Part shown: one piece after another, positions 47,774-60,698 of the stretch
Position numbering within the stretch: position 1 is the stretch's first letter
How the letters are laid out: each line of letters begins with the position of its first letter
Assembly (NCBI GenBank): GCA_016169945.1
Contig: JADLSH010000114.1
Location: forward strand, 2,082,001-2,146,000
Direction: 5' to 3'
From: Trachythela sp. YZ-2020
Taxonomy: Eukaryota > Cnidaria > Anthozoa > Malacalcyonacea > Clavulariidae
Length of the DNA stretch: 64,000 bases
Program-made: the position numbers and the translations under genes
Notes under the pieces: model-generated
What the model saw: the letters and a program-made list of their open reading frames with translations, nothing else
Told to the model about the DNA's origin: nothing
The model's database searches: none

Positions 47774-47835
47774 AGGCTAGAAGCTGAAGAGCGTCAAAAG
47801 GTACTTGCAGAGAAGACTGTGCAGAAGCATAGTAA

Positions 47836-50200
47836 GCAATGAAAGTTATCATAGTGTCAGCAGTGAATTTGTATGTTACTTAGTGGTGTTTGAATATCTG
47901 AGATACTGGGCATATGTTCTGTGGTTCCGAGTGAATTATTTGGCCTGTTACTAGGCACAATGTTGTAGGTGTGACCACTGTGGTGTGACATTGGTCTATG
48001 CCTTTATTATTGTGTTTTTGAGGAGGCAATTAGAGATTGGCATTTGTCAAAAGGTGCCTGTTACTAGACACAATATTTATATTGTGTTTTTGAGGTTGGC
48101 TGTTGACATTGTGAGTCCTTAACAATAAAATATCACTTAAATATGGAATAATATGTCTTAGATCTATTGAAGATTACAAATTTTAAATAAGATGAAAAGC
48201 AATTTGGAAAGGTAAGTTGCTGTCCTATTTTTAAGTTAGCACCCTTTCAAACATCTTTCAGATATATAATTATTTCAAATTTTATCGATTTCATATAGAT
48301 TTCCACTCCATGAATGCTTCGTATGGTGCTATGGCTATTAAATAATCCACACACAAGATCCCACACAATTTCAAACTCCTGGAAGCACGGGGAAATATCC
48401 GAGCGTATATATACTACCGTACTGGACTGTGTCTGTCGTAAGTATTCATTACAAACAAATTGTGCCTGTTTTTAAATATTCCACCTCTTCAATATGCCCC
48501 CTCTTTTTAACACCTCGCCCCTGTTCTATAAGAATAAAATAATTAAGCAACCCCTCCACACCTCTCCTTAAAGGTACCAAAAAATAAGCCCTTGGGGTTT
48601 ATGTAAATGTTTAAGGCTATAATATAACATACCAGGTTCTGTACATAAATGCTAAATGTAACTTTTCTCATTTCAGATGTTCATGCTGAAGACGATAGTG
48701 GTATCTTATTACTTGAATGATAATTAAAAACCATGTTGTATAATTCTAAATTTTAGAATAGAATAACAGGTTAATGTTCAGTATAATAACTACAGTATAT
48801 AATATATATTTGGAATATTATGGTTAATTCAAAACAATATTGGCTAACCACAAACCTAGATTAACTATATTTTCATTTAAATGTAGATTCAAGCCATTCA
48901 AGTTTTGTGAGGGAAAACGTCAAAAGTTAGTTTTGATATAAAAATGCATTCAATTAGTGCAATTTCATCTGCAAAGAGATACAACAAATGCTTGTGCATG
49001 ATATATTAGCTGATACTTTAGGTTTTCATTAACTAAAACTGGGTTGTTCAATATTATTAGTTGAGGAACCTAAAGAAAATACAGATGATGTTGGTACAGT
49101 GCGTATAATAGCTTAAAACTGTGGCATGGCTATTAAACTTTGCATTCCATGTTCTTAAATAAACTTAAACCGTTTCTTTTCTGTTTCCTTCAGATCCCAT
49201 AACTTAGATATATGTTTACTTGTCGTTTTTTAGTGCCTGTTGGAAACAGCTCGCCCACCTTAACACCCCGACCACTCAAGTCAATCTCAGCAACTGGATT
49301 CTGTACGTAGAACGCCGCACAAGAATTGCAGGGAATCGCAACTGCTCCTGCATAGGTCCGTAAAAAAATGTATATATATTTCCGTTCGAGTATACCATCT
49401 ACTAACTTTTTAGTTCAACTTTCCCTTGCAAAAAGGCCTTTCGACATTTCGTATAATTATATATTTTCCTAATTCAGGAAACAACGCAGATCAAAGAGTA
49501 AAATACAGGTACTGCTTCTCATCATTACTTAATATACAAGTTATGGAAATTTCCCTATAGAAAACTTTATTATATCTACACCCTACACTCAGAATGAAAC
49601 TTCTTTATATAAATGCTGTATTGTTTCATTCACACAGGACTGATTTGAACCTTATTTGAATTTAGGACGGTGCTATATAAATGTGACCTTAGTATGCAAA
49701 CACGTGCAAAGCAAGTAAGTACATTACTAAACTAATCAATATTTTTAAAAATAGCTTTATAAGTTGCATTTGTTGTATACTTATAGACTTTAGTGAAATT
49801 CTGAATTAACGTCGCTTGCCTTGCTCGTGTAAAACTACATCAAATGAGTGTTTGAATTGAAAGAGCAAAAATTCATGCCGGCATATATACAATATCCTAG
49901 TTGTGTAATATATTAATATTATACAAAACTAAATCAACAGGCAATAGCATATATATTTTCTTTATATAGGAGTGGTATGCTGGTTGTGCAGTGAACGGGA
50001 ACACACCAACATCAAGTGCTCCCAAAGACTTAAACCAGGTCTCCACATTAAACTTAAATAACTGCACATTTGGGAATTTGAGTGCATAAAATGTATTCCC
50101 AAATGGTACAATGGTTTTCACAGTTGAACAGTTTTCCTAATTAATTATTTCCCTAATTAAATAAATCTATACATTTTAATAATTGGATTAATTGTTTACT
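47836..50200. other. No recognisable gene
   Basis: 47950-48110 has a short duplicated phrase (GCCTGTTACTAG...CACAAT, ATTGTGTTTTTGAGG). Otherwise AT-rich, without coding features. Confidence 0.35.
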
Positions 50201-50204
50201 GATA

Positions 50205-50450
50205 TACCGTAAACTTCCGACTATAAGCCCACCCGAATATAAGCACCTCGGTGTACTGTATAAGCCCATTATATTCACTAACGCTCAAACCATTCCAAAT
50301 ATAAGGACCCCCGAATCTTCTGTGTAACAGCTTCGGAGCTTTTCACAATAAATATTACTAACACAAAATGTAGTCCATGTATTAGCCCCCACCCCCAAAT
50401 ATAAACTCCCCTGTTTATAATGCTTACGAACGAATATAAGCCCAGGAATT
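50205..50450. repeat. ATATAAGCCC-type dispersed repeat
   Basis: Recurrent CCGAATATAAG, CCCAAATATAA and ACTATAAGCCC phrases with irregular spacing, typical of a transposon-derived repeat. Confidence 0.5.
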
Positions 50451-50570
50451 ATTGTACAAATTATAACACCATGTGTCACAGATTTATATAAACATTTAAG
50501 AAAAATAGATTTCTTAATAGAATGTTGCAATAGGGCCTAGGCGAGGGGTTACTGCATGCATGTATTTCTA

Positions 50571-51056
50571 GTTGCAGTTAATATTGTAGTATGTATGTGG
50601 GCGTTTCGCCGGAATTAATATTTTCTGTAAAGTGATTCCTTCGGCGGGATGGTTCGAAGATTGATTGCAGTTAATATTGTAGTATGTATGTGGGCGTTTC
50701 GCCGGAATTAATATTTTCTGTAAAGTGATTCCTTCGGCGGGATGGTTCGAAGGTTGATTGCAGTTAATATTGTAGTGTTTATGTGGGCGAGTTTGCGCCA
50801 GAATATCTTCTGTAAAGTGATTCCTTCGGCGGGATGGTTCGAAGGTTGATTGCAGTTAATATTGTAGTATGTATGTGGTCGAGTATTTCGCTAGAATTAA
50901 TATTTTCTGTAAAGTGATTCCTTCGGCGGGATGGTTCGAAGGTTGATTGCAGTTAATATTGTAGTATGTATGTGGTCGAGTATTTCGCTAGAATTAATAT
51001 TTTCTGTAAAGTGATTCCTTCGGCGGGATGGTTCGAAGGTTGATTGCAGTTAATAT
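50571..51056 (+). repeat. Minisatellite block 1, five units of 92-97 bp
   Basis: Each unit has TTGCAGTTAATATTGTAG, TTTCTGTAAAGTGATTCC and TTCGGCGGGATGGTTCGAAG. Units 1-2 are nearly identical, units 4-5 also, showing local homogenisation. Confidence 0.9.
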
Positions 51057-53066
51057 AGCCAATTTATAGATCGCAATGTATAAATTTAAGTTAATGAGAC
51101 AACACATTAACTTGAGGTTTGTTTTACTATACAACAAGTGGGAAAAGCCTGTCAACACCCACTAAATTCACAAGACAATATCTCTGATCAAAGTTCAAAG
51201 TATGTCCGGACACGTGCAATACGAATGCAATTTGCTCAGCCAATCGAATGACTCTATTGCCAATCATATTTCAATGACAATGGGTAAAGCGCGCTATATA
51301 ACGTCAAGCGTGTCACTTTGCCGAATGTTTCAACTGAATAAACACGAAATTTTGCAAGAATAAAAATTTACATAATATGCGAAGTGCTTTGGACGGTGCT
51401 ATGGAAGGTGCGAGAACTTAGGCGATTCGAATGCTAAATATGTCGATGCGAGACCTCCTTTGGCACAAGAACAAGACCCAACAAGATTAATGCTAACGAC
51501 GGGCAGAATGGCGAATAACGACGTGCCACGGACAGACGCCAACCAGTCAACAGATCCGACGGCGAACACGACGTGCCACGCGTGCTGAATATAACACAAT
51601 TGGTTGCCTCGCATGTGGCCCATGCGGGGCGTCGTAAGTATTACCAGCAACTGACTCAAACGAATGTTATATTTCTTTTCAACCAATTTTAGTATATCTC
51701 TCAATTGCCATTCGATATCATAGTATTCTGGTATCATATATGTATAAATTATAACATGATATATCTCTGTAATATATCCTATTGTTATATTGAGTCCAAA
51801 GTTTAATCCTTGTCTCGAGGCCGGAAAATATTTGTATTTACCGTAAAATTTTACGGCTATAGAAAATAATACCATTATCGTTAAATCGGTTACTAAAAGA
51901 TATCATGGAAATAATTTGGCAGTTCATTATATTTTATTTTCAGATTGCAATTTCTTTATAATAATACTACATAGTATTACCAACATTGTAGACTATGTTC
52001 AGATAATATTTCATATTAGCTCGTGCAAATCTCAACATGCATGTGACTGCTTTCACTGTTGTGTTCAAGCTTGAGTCGATATACTACATACACCACTGTT
52101 ATCACAGTTTAGGGAACTACAGTTGGTGCCATTTTAATGTTAACCTTTAGAAAACAAATCTCTGATAATCGGGGGTCAAATGAACCTTACATGTGATACA
52201 CAAATATGTTTACTTGTTAATGTATGTAATTCAATTATTCAATCACATTCTCTGTATACTGAACCTGTTGCTGTTCTGTATACTGAACCTGTTGCTGTTC
52301 AAATGTAGAGACCTTTTATCGTATAGCTCCGAGTTACATATACCAGACTGTTACGTCAGATGAATTGAAAAATAAATAATTAAATAAAATAGAAAATAAC
52401 AAAACAAACATGCCTTGTTAGTCAGCTCTGTCTGTCGTGTTACCAACACTCCAATTGTGAATTTGCGAGATAAAAAGCTTCGTGGGGGAGCTGCTGTATG
52501 TCTTGGGCCCCATCCAGGTTTCCTGTACTGCAGGTTTTTCCTGGCCTCCCTGACATCTCAGCTGTAGTATGAGTGATGGTAATGCTCAAATGGAAGTCAA
52601 CTATCATCAGGCAAAAGCTGTCATCTCTATGGCTACAGCTTTGTGGGAGATGTGTTTCTTCGTCTATGGGGAATACACTTGCAGTGTATTTGTGGGGTTG
52701 AAGTGTTCCAAATGGTCAACTTCATTGCCCATAGACTCAAATTATTTCATGGAAATATAATCAGTCGAATCGTAAGGACTGTCCAAGGGGATTATCACCC
52801 ATTGGTTCAGGTAATGTCGGAGAGGGTCGCAACCTTGATGACAGGGCTCTATCGGGGTTTTTACCCCTAGGGCATTTAGTCTCTCCTAGCGGGTCTCATG
52901 TATACCCCCGCGGGATGAAAACATAAGGCTAGAATGAGTCTTTGGGTTGACCAGAGTATAAATATTGGTTCACTTCAGTCTTCACCCCGAACCCGTTCTC
53001 CCACAAATTTGGCGTGTGTTTAATTTAATTACCGGTCCATTTTAGTATATAATGTGCTTGGATCAT
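51057..53066. other. About 2 kb separating two halves of one minisatellite
   Basis: The monomer breaks after GCAGTTAATAT on the left and resumes at GTAGTATATATTATG on the right, with TTAAT-like bases at both edges. The minus frame 51875-51399 (158 codons) and the plus frames near 52569-52870 show no domain I know. It is probably an inserted element. Confidence 0.45.
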
Positions 53067-53320
53067 TAATGTAGTATATATTATGTGGGCGAGTATTTCG
53101 CCGGAATATTTTCTGTAAATTTATTCCTTCGGCGGGATGGTTCGAAGGTTGATTGCAGTTAATATTGTAGACATGTGTGATGTGGGCGAGTTTTCGCCAG
53201 AATATTTTCTGTAGTTAGTTCGAAGGTTGATTGCAGTTAATATTGTAGTGTTTATGTGGGCGAGTGTGCGCCAGAATATTTTCTGTAAAGTGATTCCTTC
53301 GACGGGATCGAAGGTTAGTT
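53067..53320 (+). repeat. Minisatellite block 2a, degenerate units
   Basis: About three diverged copies of the block-1 monomer. Confidence 0.8.
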
Positions 53321-53322
53321 AG

Positions 53323-53781
53323 GGCATGTTCATATGATCCCGCTTACCGAGACGTCTCGCCTGCCTATGATCTCGCCTCCTAGTACTTTTACCATAAAAA
53401 TTTACATCGTGTTCATATAAGAAAGCGGGCTGGCCCGTTTGGCGAGATCTCGCCTGTGAGAGCCGAGATCATAGGTAGGCGGGATGAAAAATATTCCATA
53501 TGAACACGCCAGCCCGCCTACCGGGATGAAATCGAGAAACCAAATTTCCGATTTTGCCGCTTAATTTGACGATTTTTATGTAGTTTTATGTTTGTTTTAG
53601 AATCAAGCATGAACTATGTTGCTAAACCAATGCTTTTTATTGCAAAAAAATAAAAAGCAACAACAAAATCGTTAAAATATTTGTGTTGCGTGCATGAAAT
53701 GTACATGTTTTGCAACGCTAATTATAGAACAACATTGTAATTTCATCTCGGCAAGAGGGATGAAAAACTCCATATGAACAC
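53323..53781. mobile_element. TIR element inside the minisatellite
   Basis: ATGTTCATATG at the left and CATATGAACAC at the right bound an AT-rich core. A second, internal inverted copy lies at 53460-53510. The minisatellite continues on both sides. Confidence 0.65.
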
Positions 53782-53784
53782 ACG

Positions 53785-54310
53785 GAAATATTGTAGTGCA
53801 TATATGTGGGCAAGTTGTCGCCAGAATACTTTGTGTGTAAAATTGACCCTTCGGCACAATGGTTCGTAGGTTAATTACAATCAATGCGGTTGTGTATATG
53901 TGGGGACGCATGCATGTGGGCGAGTTTTCACCAGAGTATTTCTCTGTAAAGGGATTTCCTCCGCGGGACAGTTCAACGGTTAATAACAGTCCATATTGTA
54001 GTGGAAATGTGGGCGAGTATTCCCCCAGAGTATTTTTTTTCTGTAAAGTTATTCCTTCGCGGCATGGTTTGAAGGTTAATTGCAATCATAGTGTAAATGT
54101 GGGCGAGATTTTTCCCCAGAGTATATTTTGATTCTGTACAGTGATTCATTCTCTGGATGGTTTGAACGTTATTTACAGTCCATATTGTAGTGTCAATGTG
54201 GTCAGTCAAGTTTTTTCCCTAGAGCCAGTACATTTTCTGTAAAATGATTCCTTCGACGGGATGGTTCGAAAGTAAATTGAAGCACGGGATTGCAGTTAAT
54301 ATTGTAATAT
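53785..54310 (+). repeat. Minisatellite block 2b, highly diverged
   Basis: Five or six units recognisable by ATGTGGGCGAGT and TTCTGTAAAGTGATTC-like cores with many substitutions. Confidence 0.75.
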
Positions 54311-55739
54311 GATGCGAGCGAGTTTTCCAAAGAAACTTTTCTGTAAAATGTGGCCCACAGGCCAGTTCACGTTCACTGCCCAGTTATGCTGGTCGTGGTC
54401 GGACATCTTATCTCTGACATTTCATGCTGCTTTTATTGTCATCAACCTGGCCCTTTTTTCGATCGAGCTCAGCCGGTGTGAAACGCAGAGGATATTTGGC
54501 CGCGCAGACAGTAGCTATAGGCAATCCACACAACAAATACAAGACAATAAAAAAGACTCAATGGAGGAGTCAGGGTATTTTTCCTATGTTGAGATAGTAT
54601 ATGTCAATGTTAGACAGTTAAAGTGTGTACAATAGATGTTTTCATAGAACTACGATTTCAGATGTACCGTGTACGCTTCATATAAGCGATGTTTTGATAT
54701 TACCTATATGGCAGTCGCGGTGTTAACAGAATGTTTAAGATTATTTTAAAATAAAAAGAAGCAAGCAAACAAAATATTCTTTTGGGGGAGAATTTTAACC
54801 TTGGCTGGCGAGTTGTGACAGTTTAGAAATGGGTACCTAAACAAACCCTCTCGGTTTACCGGGCTAAGCTGCCATCTCCTCGCTGGCTTTGGTTGCGGAC
54901 TTTCCTAGTCTTACTTTTCGTTCGTTTGATATGGTCAATCATCCCAGGTGCAATTTAGCCTTGGGAATGTGATGAACAGTTTCATTCTAGGGTCATTGAG
55001 GTAGCGATGTGAAAATATGCTACGATTAAATGGGTTGATTCGCAGGGAAGTCGGCCCACCAATGCCAGCGGGGAGGTGGTGGCCAATGGCCACTTAGCTC
55101 TGGATGTAGAACGCATTATACTGTAAAAACTGTGGCAAATGTCCGCGACTTAGTTTTTCGCAACCCAGCCTCTTTTTGGCAAGGCGAATTACTCACGAAT
55201 GTTGCATATTGTCTTTGCCGAGCAACAGTCATCGACCATATAGCTATAATTATACGTTGTGCGTTCCGTTCGGTAGAGTTCGTTCAAGGGTAGAAACTAT
55301 GATTCTGATCACCACACAGAATCTGGCACTCCTGTCTGGTCTACCACAAAGTATCCGACACTTTCATCTATTCAGTAAGAGGTATATTTTTGCTTGTGAC
55401 GAAGCCATTTCCAATCACATTTGGGGAAAGATTTTGATCAAAATGTCTGTGGAATCAGATGCAATCTACACACGGCAATTTGACTATAAGGGGCATCTCG
55501 AATTATATGTATATAGTACGGCCGTTATTTGTCGACCTTTCCTGTGGTTAGTTAATTATTTTGCCAGACGACAACGAAGGGTGATATCTGATGTTTTTCA
55601 TTTACGTCGTCAGCTTCTGAGGCGCGCGTTAGGATATACCTGAAGCAGATGAACGCAGATCATGAAATAGTTTTCGTGCGGGCTGTGTCATCCTAGACTC
55701 ACTGGAGCTGATTTGGCTGAGATCATGGATCACATCGGC
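54311..55739. other. No recognisable gene
   Basis: A 155-codon frame at 55176-55643 lacks known motifs; its last part may already be degraded reverse transcriptase. Confidence 0.35.
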
Positions 55740-57394
55740 TGGTTCATGATCATACTGCCCTGTAAAACCTTTCACCAGATAGACCACCATATCCTTATGA
55801 AGAAAATGGAAGAATTGGCGATCGATCCCATCTTGATTGCTTGAGTGAGAAGTTTCCTGACTGGCAGAAAACAACGAGTAAAGATAGGAAAATGTACTTC
55901 TAGCTTTGAACAGGTAAACGGTGGTGTCCTCAAGGCACTGTCTTAGGTCCGATCCTGTTCATGAAAATGATTAATGATTTAAGCACTCGGAAGTGCAAAC
56001 AAATCCTTGTTTGCTTTTGGAAAACAAACCCAAACTTTTCTCCGATGACCGTTGGCGAACAGTCCATTGGGGCCATTGAGGTGTTAAAGTCAGCAAAATT
56101 GCTTGGCGTAATATTTAGTGGTGACTTAAAATGGAACGACCACGTGACTTACATCGTGAAAAAGTCTTCAAAACGTCTTTACATGTTAAGACAGTGGCGT
56201 GCTGGCAGGGGGGGCCGTGGGGCCATGCCCCCCCCCCAGCGAAGATTTTTTAGGGGGCGCCAAAACATAAATGGGGCGCCGAAATTGCACAAATCACACA
56301 AAAGCGCACACAAAAGCGCTAGTCCGATTGGAATTTTGTCAGATCCGATGAGCCAACGAGAGAAAAAGAGTTTGAGATTGTTAATGATTGATACATTGTC
56401 ATTTATCTGATAAAACGTATCCGATAAATATTGGTGATATGCCAGGTTTTTTTATGTTGGCTATCGCAATGTCGCATTACTTACTACAGCACTGCCGCAA
56501 GCACTGTTCAAACTTCAAAGTGCTAGTACGCGCGCTTAATTTGAGTTCTGTTAGTCCGGAATACCGAATACGACTTATACGAGGATTAAAAATTCGCCAG
56601 CTTACCTACAACTACAAGCATTACTGTCCAGTCTGTAATATCTTAAAGGATGTAAATTGTTAATTGTGAAATGTGAAGTGATTTGGCTACGATCACTGGT
56701 AAGTTAACCGTCTACTTCATGAATGTTCGCCGTCTACTTTTCTTTGTTCAAAAAAAACAAAGTCCTTCTATGAATTACATATTTATTCAAACTCCTGAAT
56801 GTGTTGTTTCTAGCGCATTTTTATTTTATACGATGTTTTATAATTCTCAGAATTCCGTCAAATCGCCACCCAAAACGCAAGAAATAGCATTTCAGGGACT
56901 CTAAATTTCAAAATTTTCCCGGGGGGGGCATGCCCCCGGACCCCCTAGAGGTCTCACGTCTACGACGCTCAACCATACACATATTACAAGGGGGCGCCAA
57001 ATTTCCAGCTGGCCTCCCCTGGCGAACACTGTGTTAAGACTTCCCAAGCGAGCTTGCGCTGGCACTAAAACTTTGATTAAAGTGTACGTAACATGCATGA
57101 GACCAATCTTGGAGTATTGCGCCCAAATTTAGCATTATAACATCCCTGAACACTTATCGAAAGATATTGAAAGGTCCAGAGTCAAGAGCTTTCAAAAATC
57201 ATCAGTCCATCACTAGCATACGACGATGCTTTGGCAGTATTCAATATTCCAACCTTGTTTTCAAGACATGAACGTTTATGTTCGGCATTCTTTAAGAATA
57301 AGGTTCTTCCTCAGTCCAGTCCACTATCTGAACTTGTTGAAACCGTGAAAAGCCCTATAGTCACAATTTACGTGTTTGGCAGAACGTCAGTTAC
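55740..57394 (+). pseudogene. Second L2/CR1-like reverse transcriptase relic
   Basis: Fragments in changing frames: a KAFD-like region near 55740-55800, GRKQRVKIGK (about 55863), the VPQGT.LGPILF region near 55925, AKLLGVIFSGDLKWNDHVTY and KKSSKRLYMLR up to 56191. After a hAT insertion it resumes at 57042 with LPKRACAGTKTLIKVYVTC and RPILEYCAQI, then FFKNKVLPQSSPLSELV. The YxDD motif is lost. Confidence 0.7.
56192..57033. mobile_element. 842-bp hAT element nested in the RT relic
   Basis: It starts CAGTGGCGTGCTGGCAGG and ends CGAACACTG. An exact 8-bp TSD TGTTAAGA lies at 56184-56191 and 57034-57041. G/C runs and a GGGGGCGCC motif lie near both ends. The frame 56388-56663 inside is not recognisably a transposase. 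Confidence 0.85.
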
Positions 57395-57398
57395 TTAA

Positions 57399-58403
57399 GA
57401 GGCTGTCTCCGTAAAAACCTCCTGGTCAATATGTGGCTCAAAAATAGATTTCTCTCATACTCTGGTGTTTTGAAGGTCTATCCTTGGGAACAACTAAAAT
57501 CGATTTCATTTGACTCAAATTTCTGTTAAATTATTTTTGGGGGCGATTGATGTTCGATCGGCTGGTGACCAACTTGAACTCCGAATGAGGCAAAATATCG
57601 ACACATTTTCACCACTATTTTTTTAAATCAAATTCATACCTAAATTTTAATATTTTTGCACAGAAATATGGACTTATCCTTCTATTTTCGTTGGTGATAT
57701 GACTTAGATAATTATTCTTTTGTATAAAATAGAAAACAGCGCAGTTATTGACCCTCCTGCAAGGATAACTGATATTGTCTCAAAATATACCAACTTTGAA
57801 AGCTATTTCAAAATCGGCACATGACCTTAGCTTTTCTATAAACTACTAACATTAGTCAACACAAATCGCTAATAAAATCTTCCTGCTTTAGCATTTGACA
57901 AAAATGACAAGCGCTCGAACTTTGTAAAATTTGAAAATGTGTCGAAATCGAGCATATTTAACGGTAAACCTAATCATTGATATTAACAGATAAAATCACC
58001 TTACATTACACGGAATGAAGCTTGATTATGTAAATATATGTCGTTCATCATTATTCTTTGGCTTTGCTCTTGAAAAAAATTGTTTGAGTACAGTTTGACT
58101 TCAAGGATAGGGTCATTCAATGCCAGTGTCTTCTGCGCGCATAACTGCCATTATAGGCCTGATTGTCACATACGAGCTTCGCTTTGTTCGCTTTGTTTAC
58201 CTCCTGTAAGTAAAATGTCTATGTGTCTTGGGGGTTTATTAACAATGTCCAATCAAATTAGAAAACTCAGAATTAGTCATAATACAGAGTTTTCATCTGT
58301 TTGTTTGCGTTAAACTGTTAAGTTTTGTTAGAATCTACTAATTAAATCTCTGGGGAAACCCCTGGCCGAAAGAAATGTAAAAGGTTTTTACGGAGACAGC
58401 CTC
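57399..58403. mobile_element. 1005-bp TTAA-flanked element nested in the RT relic
   Basis: Termini GAGGCTGTCTCCGTAAAAAC and its complement (22 bp, perfect) with TTAA at 57395-57398 and 58404-58407. No transposase. Fits a non-autonomous piggyBac or Kolobok element. Confidence 0.85.
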
Positions 58404-58407
58404 TTAA

Positions 58408-58818
58408 ACGCTTTGTGTGTGCCCTAAATTTTATCCGACAACATTACGATCAGTCCTAGCTAATTAGCATAGTAAGAGTATTCACAACCCTTCTAATGAG
58501 ATGCGAAGTAAAAATTAATCCATAAATTACCCTGTGACGGTTGACTGAGCACAGACACATGTATCTCATGTATATTACGTTGCAGTGGGTATAAATACTG
58601 GGGAAATCCTCTAGTTTTGCTCAGTTTCTTTCCAGCGAACAAGTGAGAAAGGAAAACGACCCACCCACAACCCACTCTTGATTTACGTGGGTCGTAAAAC
58701 TTCACCACCCTAAGCCATGCTTTTCAAGCTTGGCTTACACCGCTGGATCACTATTATCCCATACTTTAATTTAGCTGAGCATGACTGAGAGAGTTGTGAA
58801 TAGAATACTATATTGGCG
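58408..58818. other. No recognisable gene
   Basis: Right flank of the nested insertions; any remaining RT sequence is too decayed to see. Confidence 0.35.
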
Positions 58819-59547
58819 CAATGTATCTAATAGGCCAGTATTTTGTCTATTTTTGAGACCAGTCTTTTACCTTTGTATGCTAGAAATGGAAGAAGTTGTC
58901 TCAATTCTAAACCAAAATCCACCTAAAATCGGGGATATAATTGCATGATTGTTATAACGAGGATAAGTGTTATACAGGCTTTGTCATTATGTCAGTTTCT
59001 TATACAGGCAGTGTAGGCAGAAGAACAGAAGACAGCACAGTTTCTTTCTGCTCGATAATTTAATTAAGATCGGCATAGAAGAGGCTTAATCAGTTATAAT
59101 TTTAAATTTTAGGCAGTTTACCAATTTTAGAAAAATATTTCGATTAATATTTAGTGATATTCGACTTGCTGTGATTGTCACGGTTAAGTCAATATTTTAC
59201 AGTTGCAATCAAGCGAAGTCAATGACAATGTCACATTACAGCTTTATCCTATATTAAGCGAGTATTAAACGTAGCGAGTATTAAAAATGCCGCGACATAA
59301 TGTTTTTATCTCAGACGCCTGAGTAAATATACTGGGTTTGGTGGATTATCCAAGTGAGTAGATATATACACAATTTAAGACCTAACCAGGAACGGTTGCG
59401 AAAAATGCAACACTAGGTCCTCTGGCAGGAATTGAACCCACGGCTCTGCGATTCCGGTGCAGCGCTCTAATAGATACACTTTAGCAAAGGAAAGGTAAAA
59501 GACTGGTCTCGAAAATAGAAAAAAATACTGGTCTATTAGATACATTG
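58819..59547. mobile_element. 0.73-kb TIR element
   Basis: CAATGTATCTAATAGGCCAG at the left and its complement at 59528-59547, then AGACCAGTCTTTTACCTTT against AAAGGTAAAAGACTGGTCT. The arms total about 60 bp with few mismatches. It includes the SINE piece below. Confidence 0.7.
59376..59475 (-). repeat. tRNA-derived SINE fragment
   Basis: On the minus strand TAGAGCGCTGCACCGG and a B-box-like GGGTTCAATTCC lie as in a tRNA, followed by the tail GTTCCTGGTTAGGTC. It is truncated at the 5' end and not a tRNA gene. Confidence 0.6.
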
Positions 59548-59549
59548 TG

Positions 59550-60697
59550 CCATGCAATACAGCGAGTAATTAATTCCATGGGCGCTCGTGTTTTATATTG
59601 CAGGCAGTGCAGCACGTAATTTGGCAGACGCGATGACAAATTGTCCCTTACGAGCTCGTTCTAAGAATATAATTTCAAAATCGAAAGTCCAAAGTCCAGT
59701 CCAGTGTTTACAATATGCCCTTAAATATCTGAGTTAAAGAGCTGTGGCGAGGCTTCAACTGATAAAGTCGGACAGACGACAACGAACCATTAAAAAGAAA
59801 AACGCTTAATACCATTTAAACATTTAAAATATTAGAATATTTCTTGTTTGTAAAAGTTCTTAATACCTCGCTTGGAAATCTTTTCAAACTTTTTCACTGA
59901 GTAATTTTGGAAAATGACTCATCATAATTTTTGATACTCATGTTTATCATGTTTATAACTATCATCTATATTCATGCTTATAGGCAATATCAGCATGATA
60001 ACAACTACTTCAGATTTTAGAATTTAAAAATATATCGGTCATGTGATATCATGAACAATTACTGCTATATATTGGCGTATCCATGCAGGATATTATTTGG
60101 GGGGACGAGCGAAGAAGCGAACGCCGCAGGCAAGGCATACTCGTCCGAAATATACCGTATTTCAGATTAATACAAGTTTTACTCTGTGTATACGTTTTGA
60201 AAGTCTTCGAATTGGTAACACTGCACCTAGTCTATTTCCATTTGAAATCAGAATTCAAAAGATTATAAAGTACATAAAACACATGATTTTTATGATCTAA
60301 CAAACTTACCTACTCCCAACAATTCTCTTCGTAATTAAATAAACCTTGAAGAACTGGAGGAGTAATTCGTCTCACATCATTTCAATATTGCGAGTTGCTC
60401 ACCGTAGTCATGCTTTTACAATTTCTTTCTCGTGTTTGGATTTTTATAACATGCCCCCCCCCACTAAAATTTCTATACCGATTTAGACTTCTCACGAGAA
60501 TAATCTTGATGACGATGGGCGGTTGGTTACCTTCCCCCCTACATCTTAACTACGCTACTCCTTCTATACTGAAGAAAGAAATGCAAAAATAAATCAACGT
60601 ATTTTTAATATTTGCAATACAAAACTCCAGCAAATATCGATATCAGTATAAAACGTATGTTCAGTGTTTAAGTGAGAAGTTATTTAAAAGATGTTCC
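59550..60697. other. No recognisable gene
   Basis: AT-rich DNA with only short frames. Confidence 0.35.
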
Positions 60698-60698
60698 A

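Larger units (their letters stand above)
43294..47835 (+). mobile_element. Helitron relic
   Basis: The usual order is visible on one strand: a basic N-terminus, a CxxC finger, a DUF6570-like block, the region downstream of Rep, then a Pif1-type helicase. The HUH nuclease core expected between about 44390 and 45150 is absent. I could not find the 5' TC and 3' CTRR ends. Confidence 0.75.

Noticed and set aside
50571..51056. CRISPR-like array
   Set aside because: The entire unit repeats with no unique spacers, and the genome is animal.
51399..51875. 158-codon minus-strand frame as a gene
   Set aside because: No recognisable motif and an improbable composition; it sits in an unidentified insert.
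56388..56663. hAT transposase fragment
   Set aside because: The frame lies inside a hAT element but shows no hAT dimerisation or DDE motifs.
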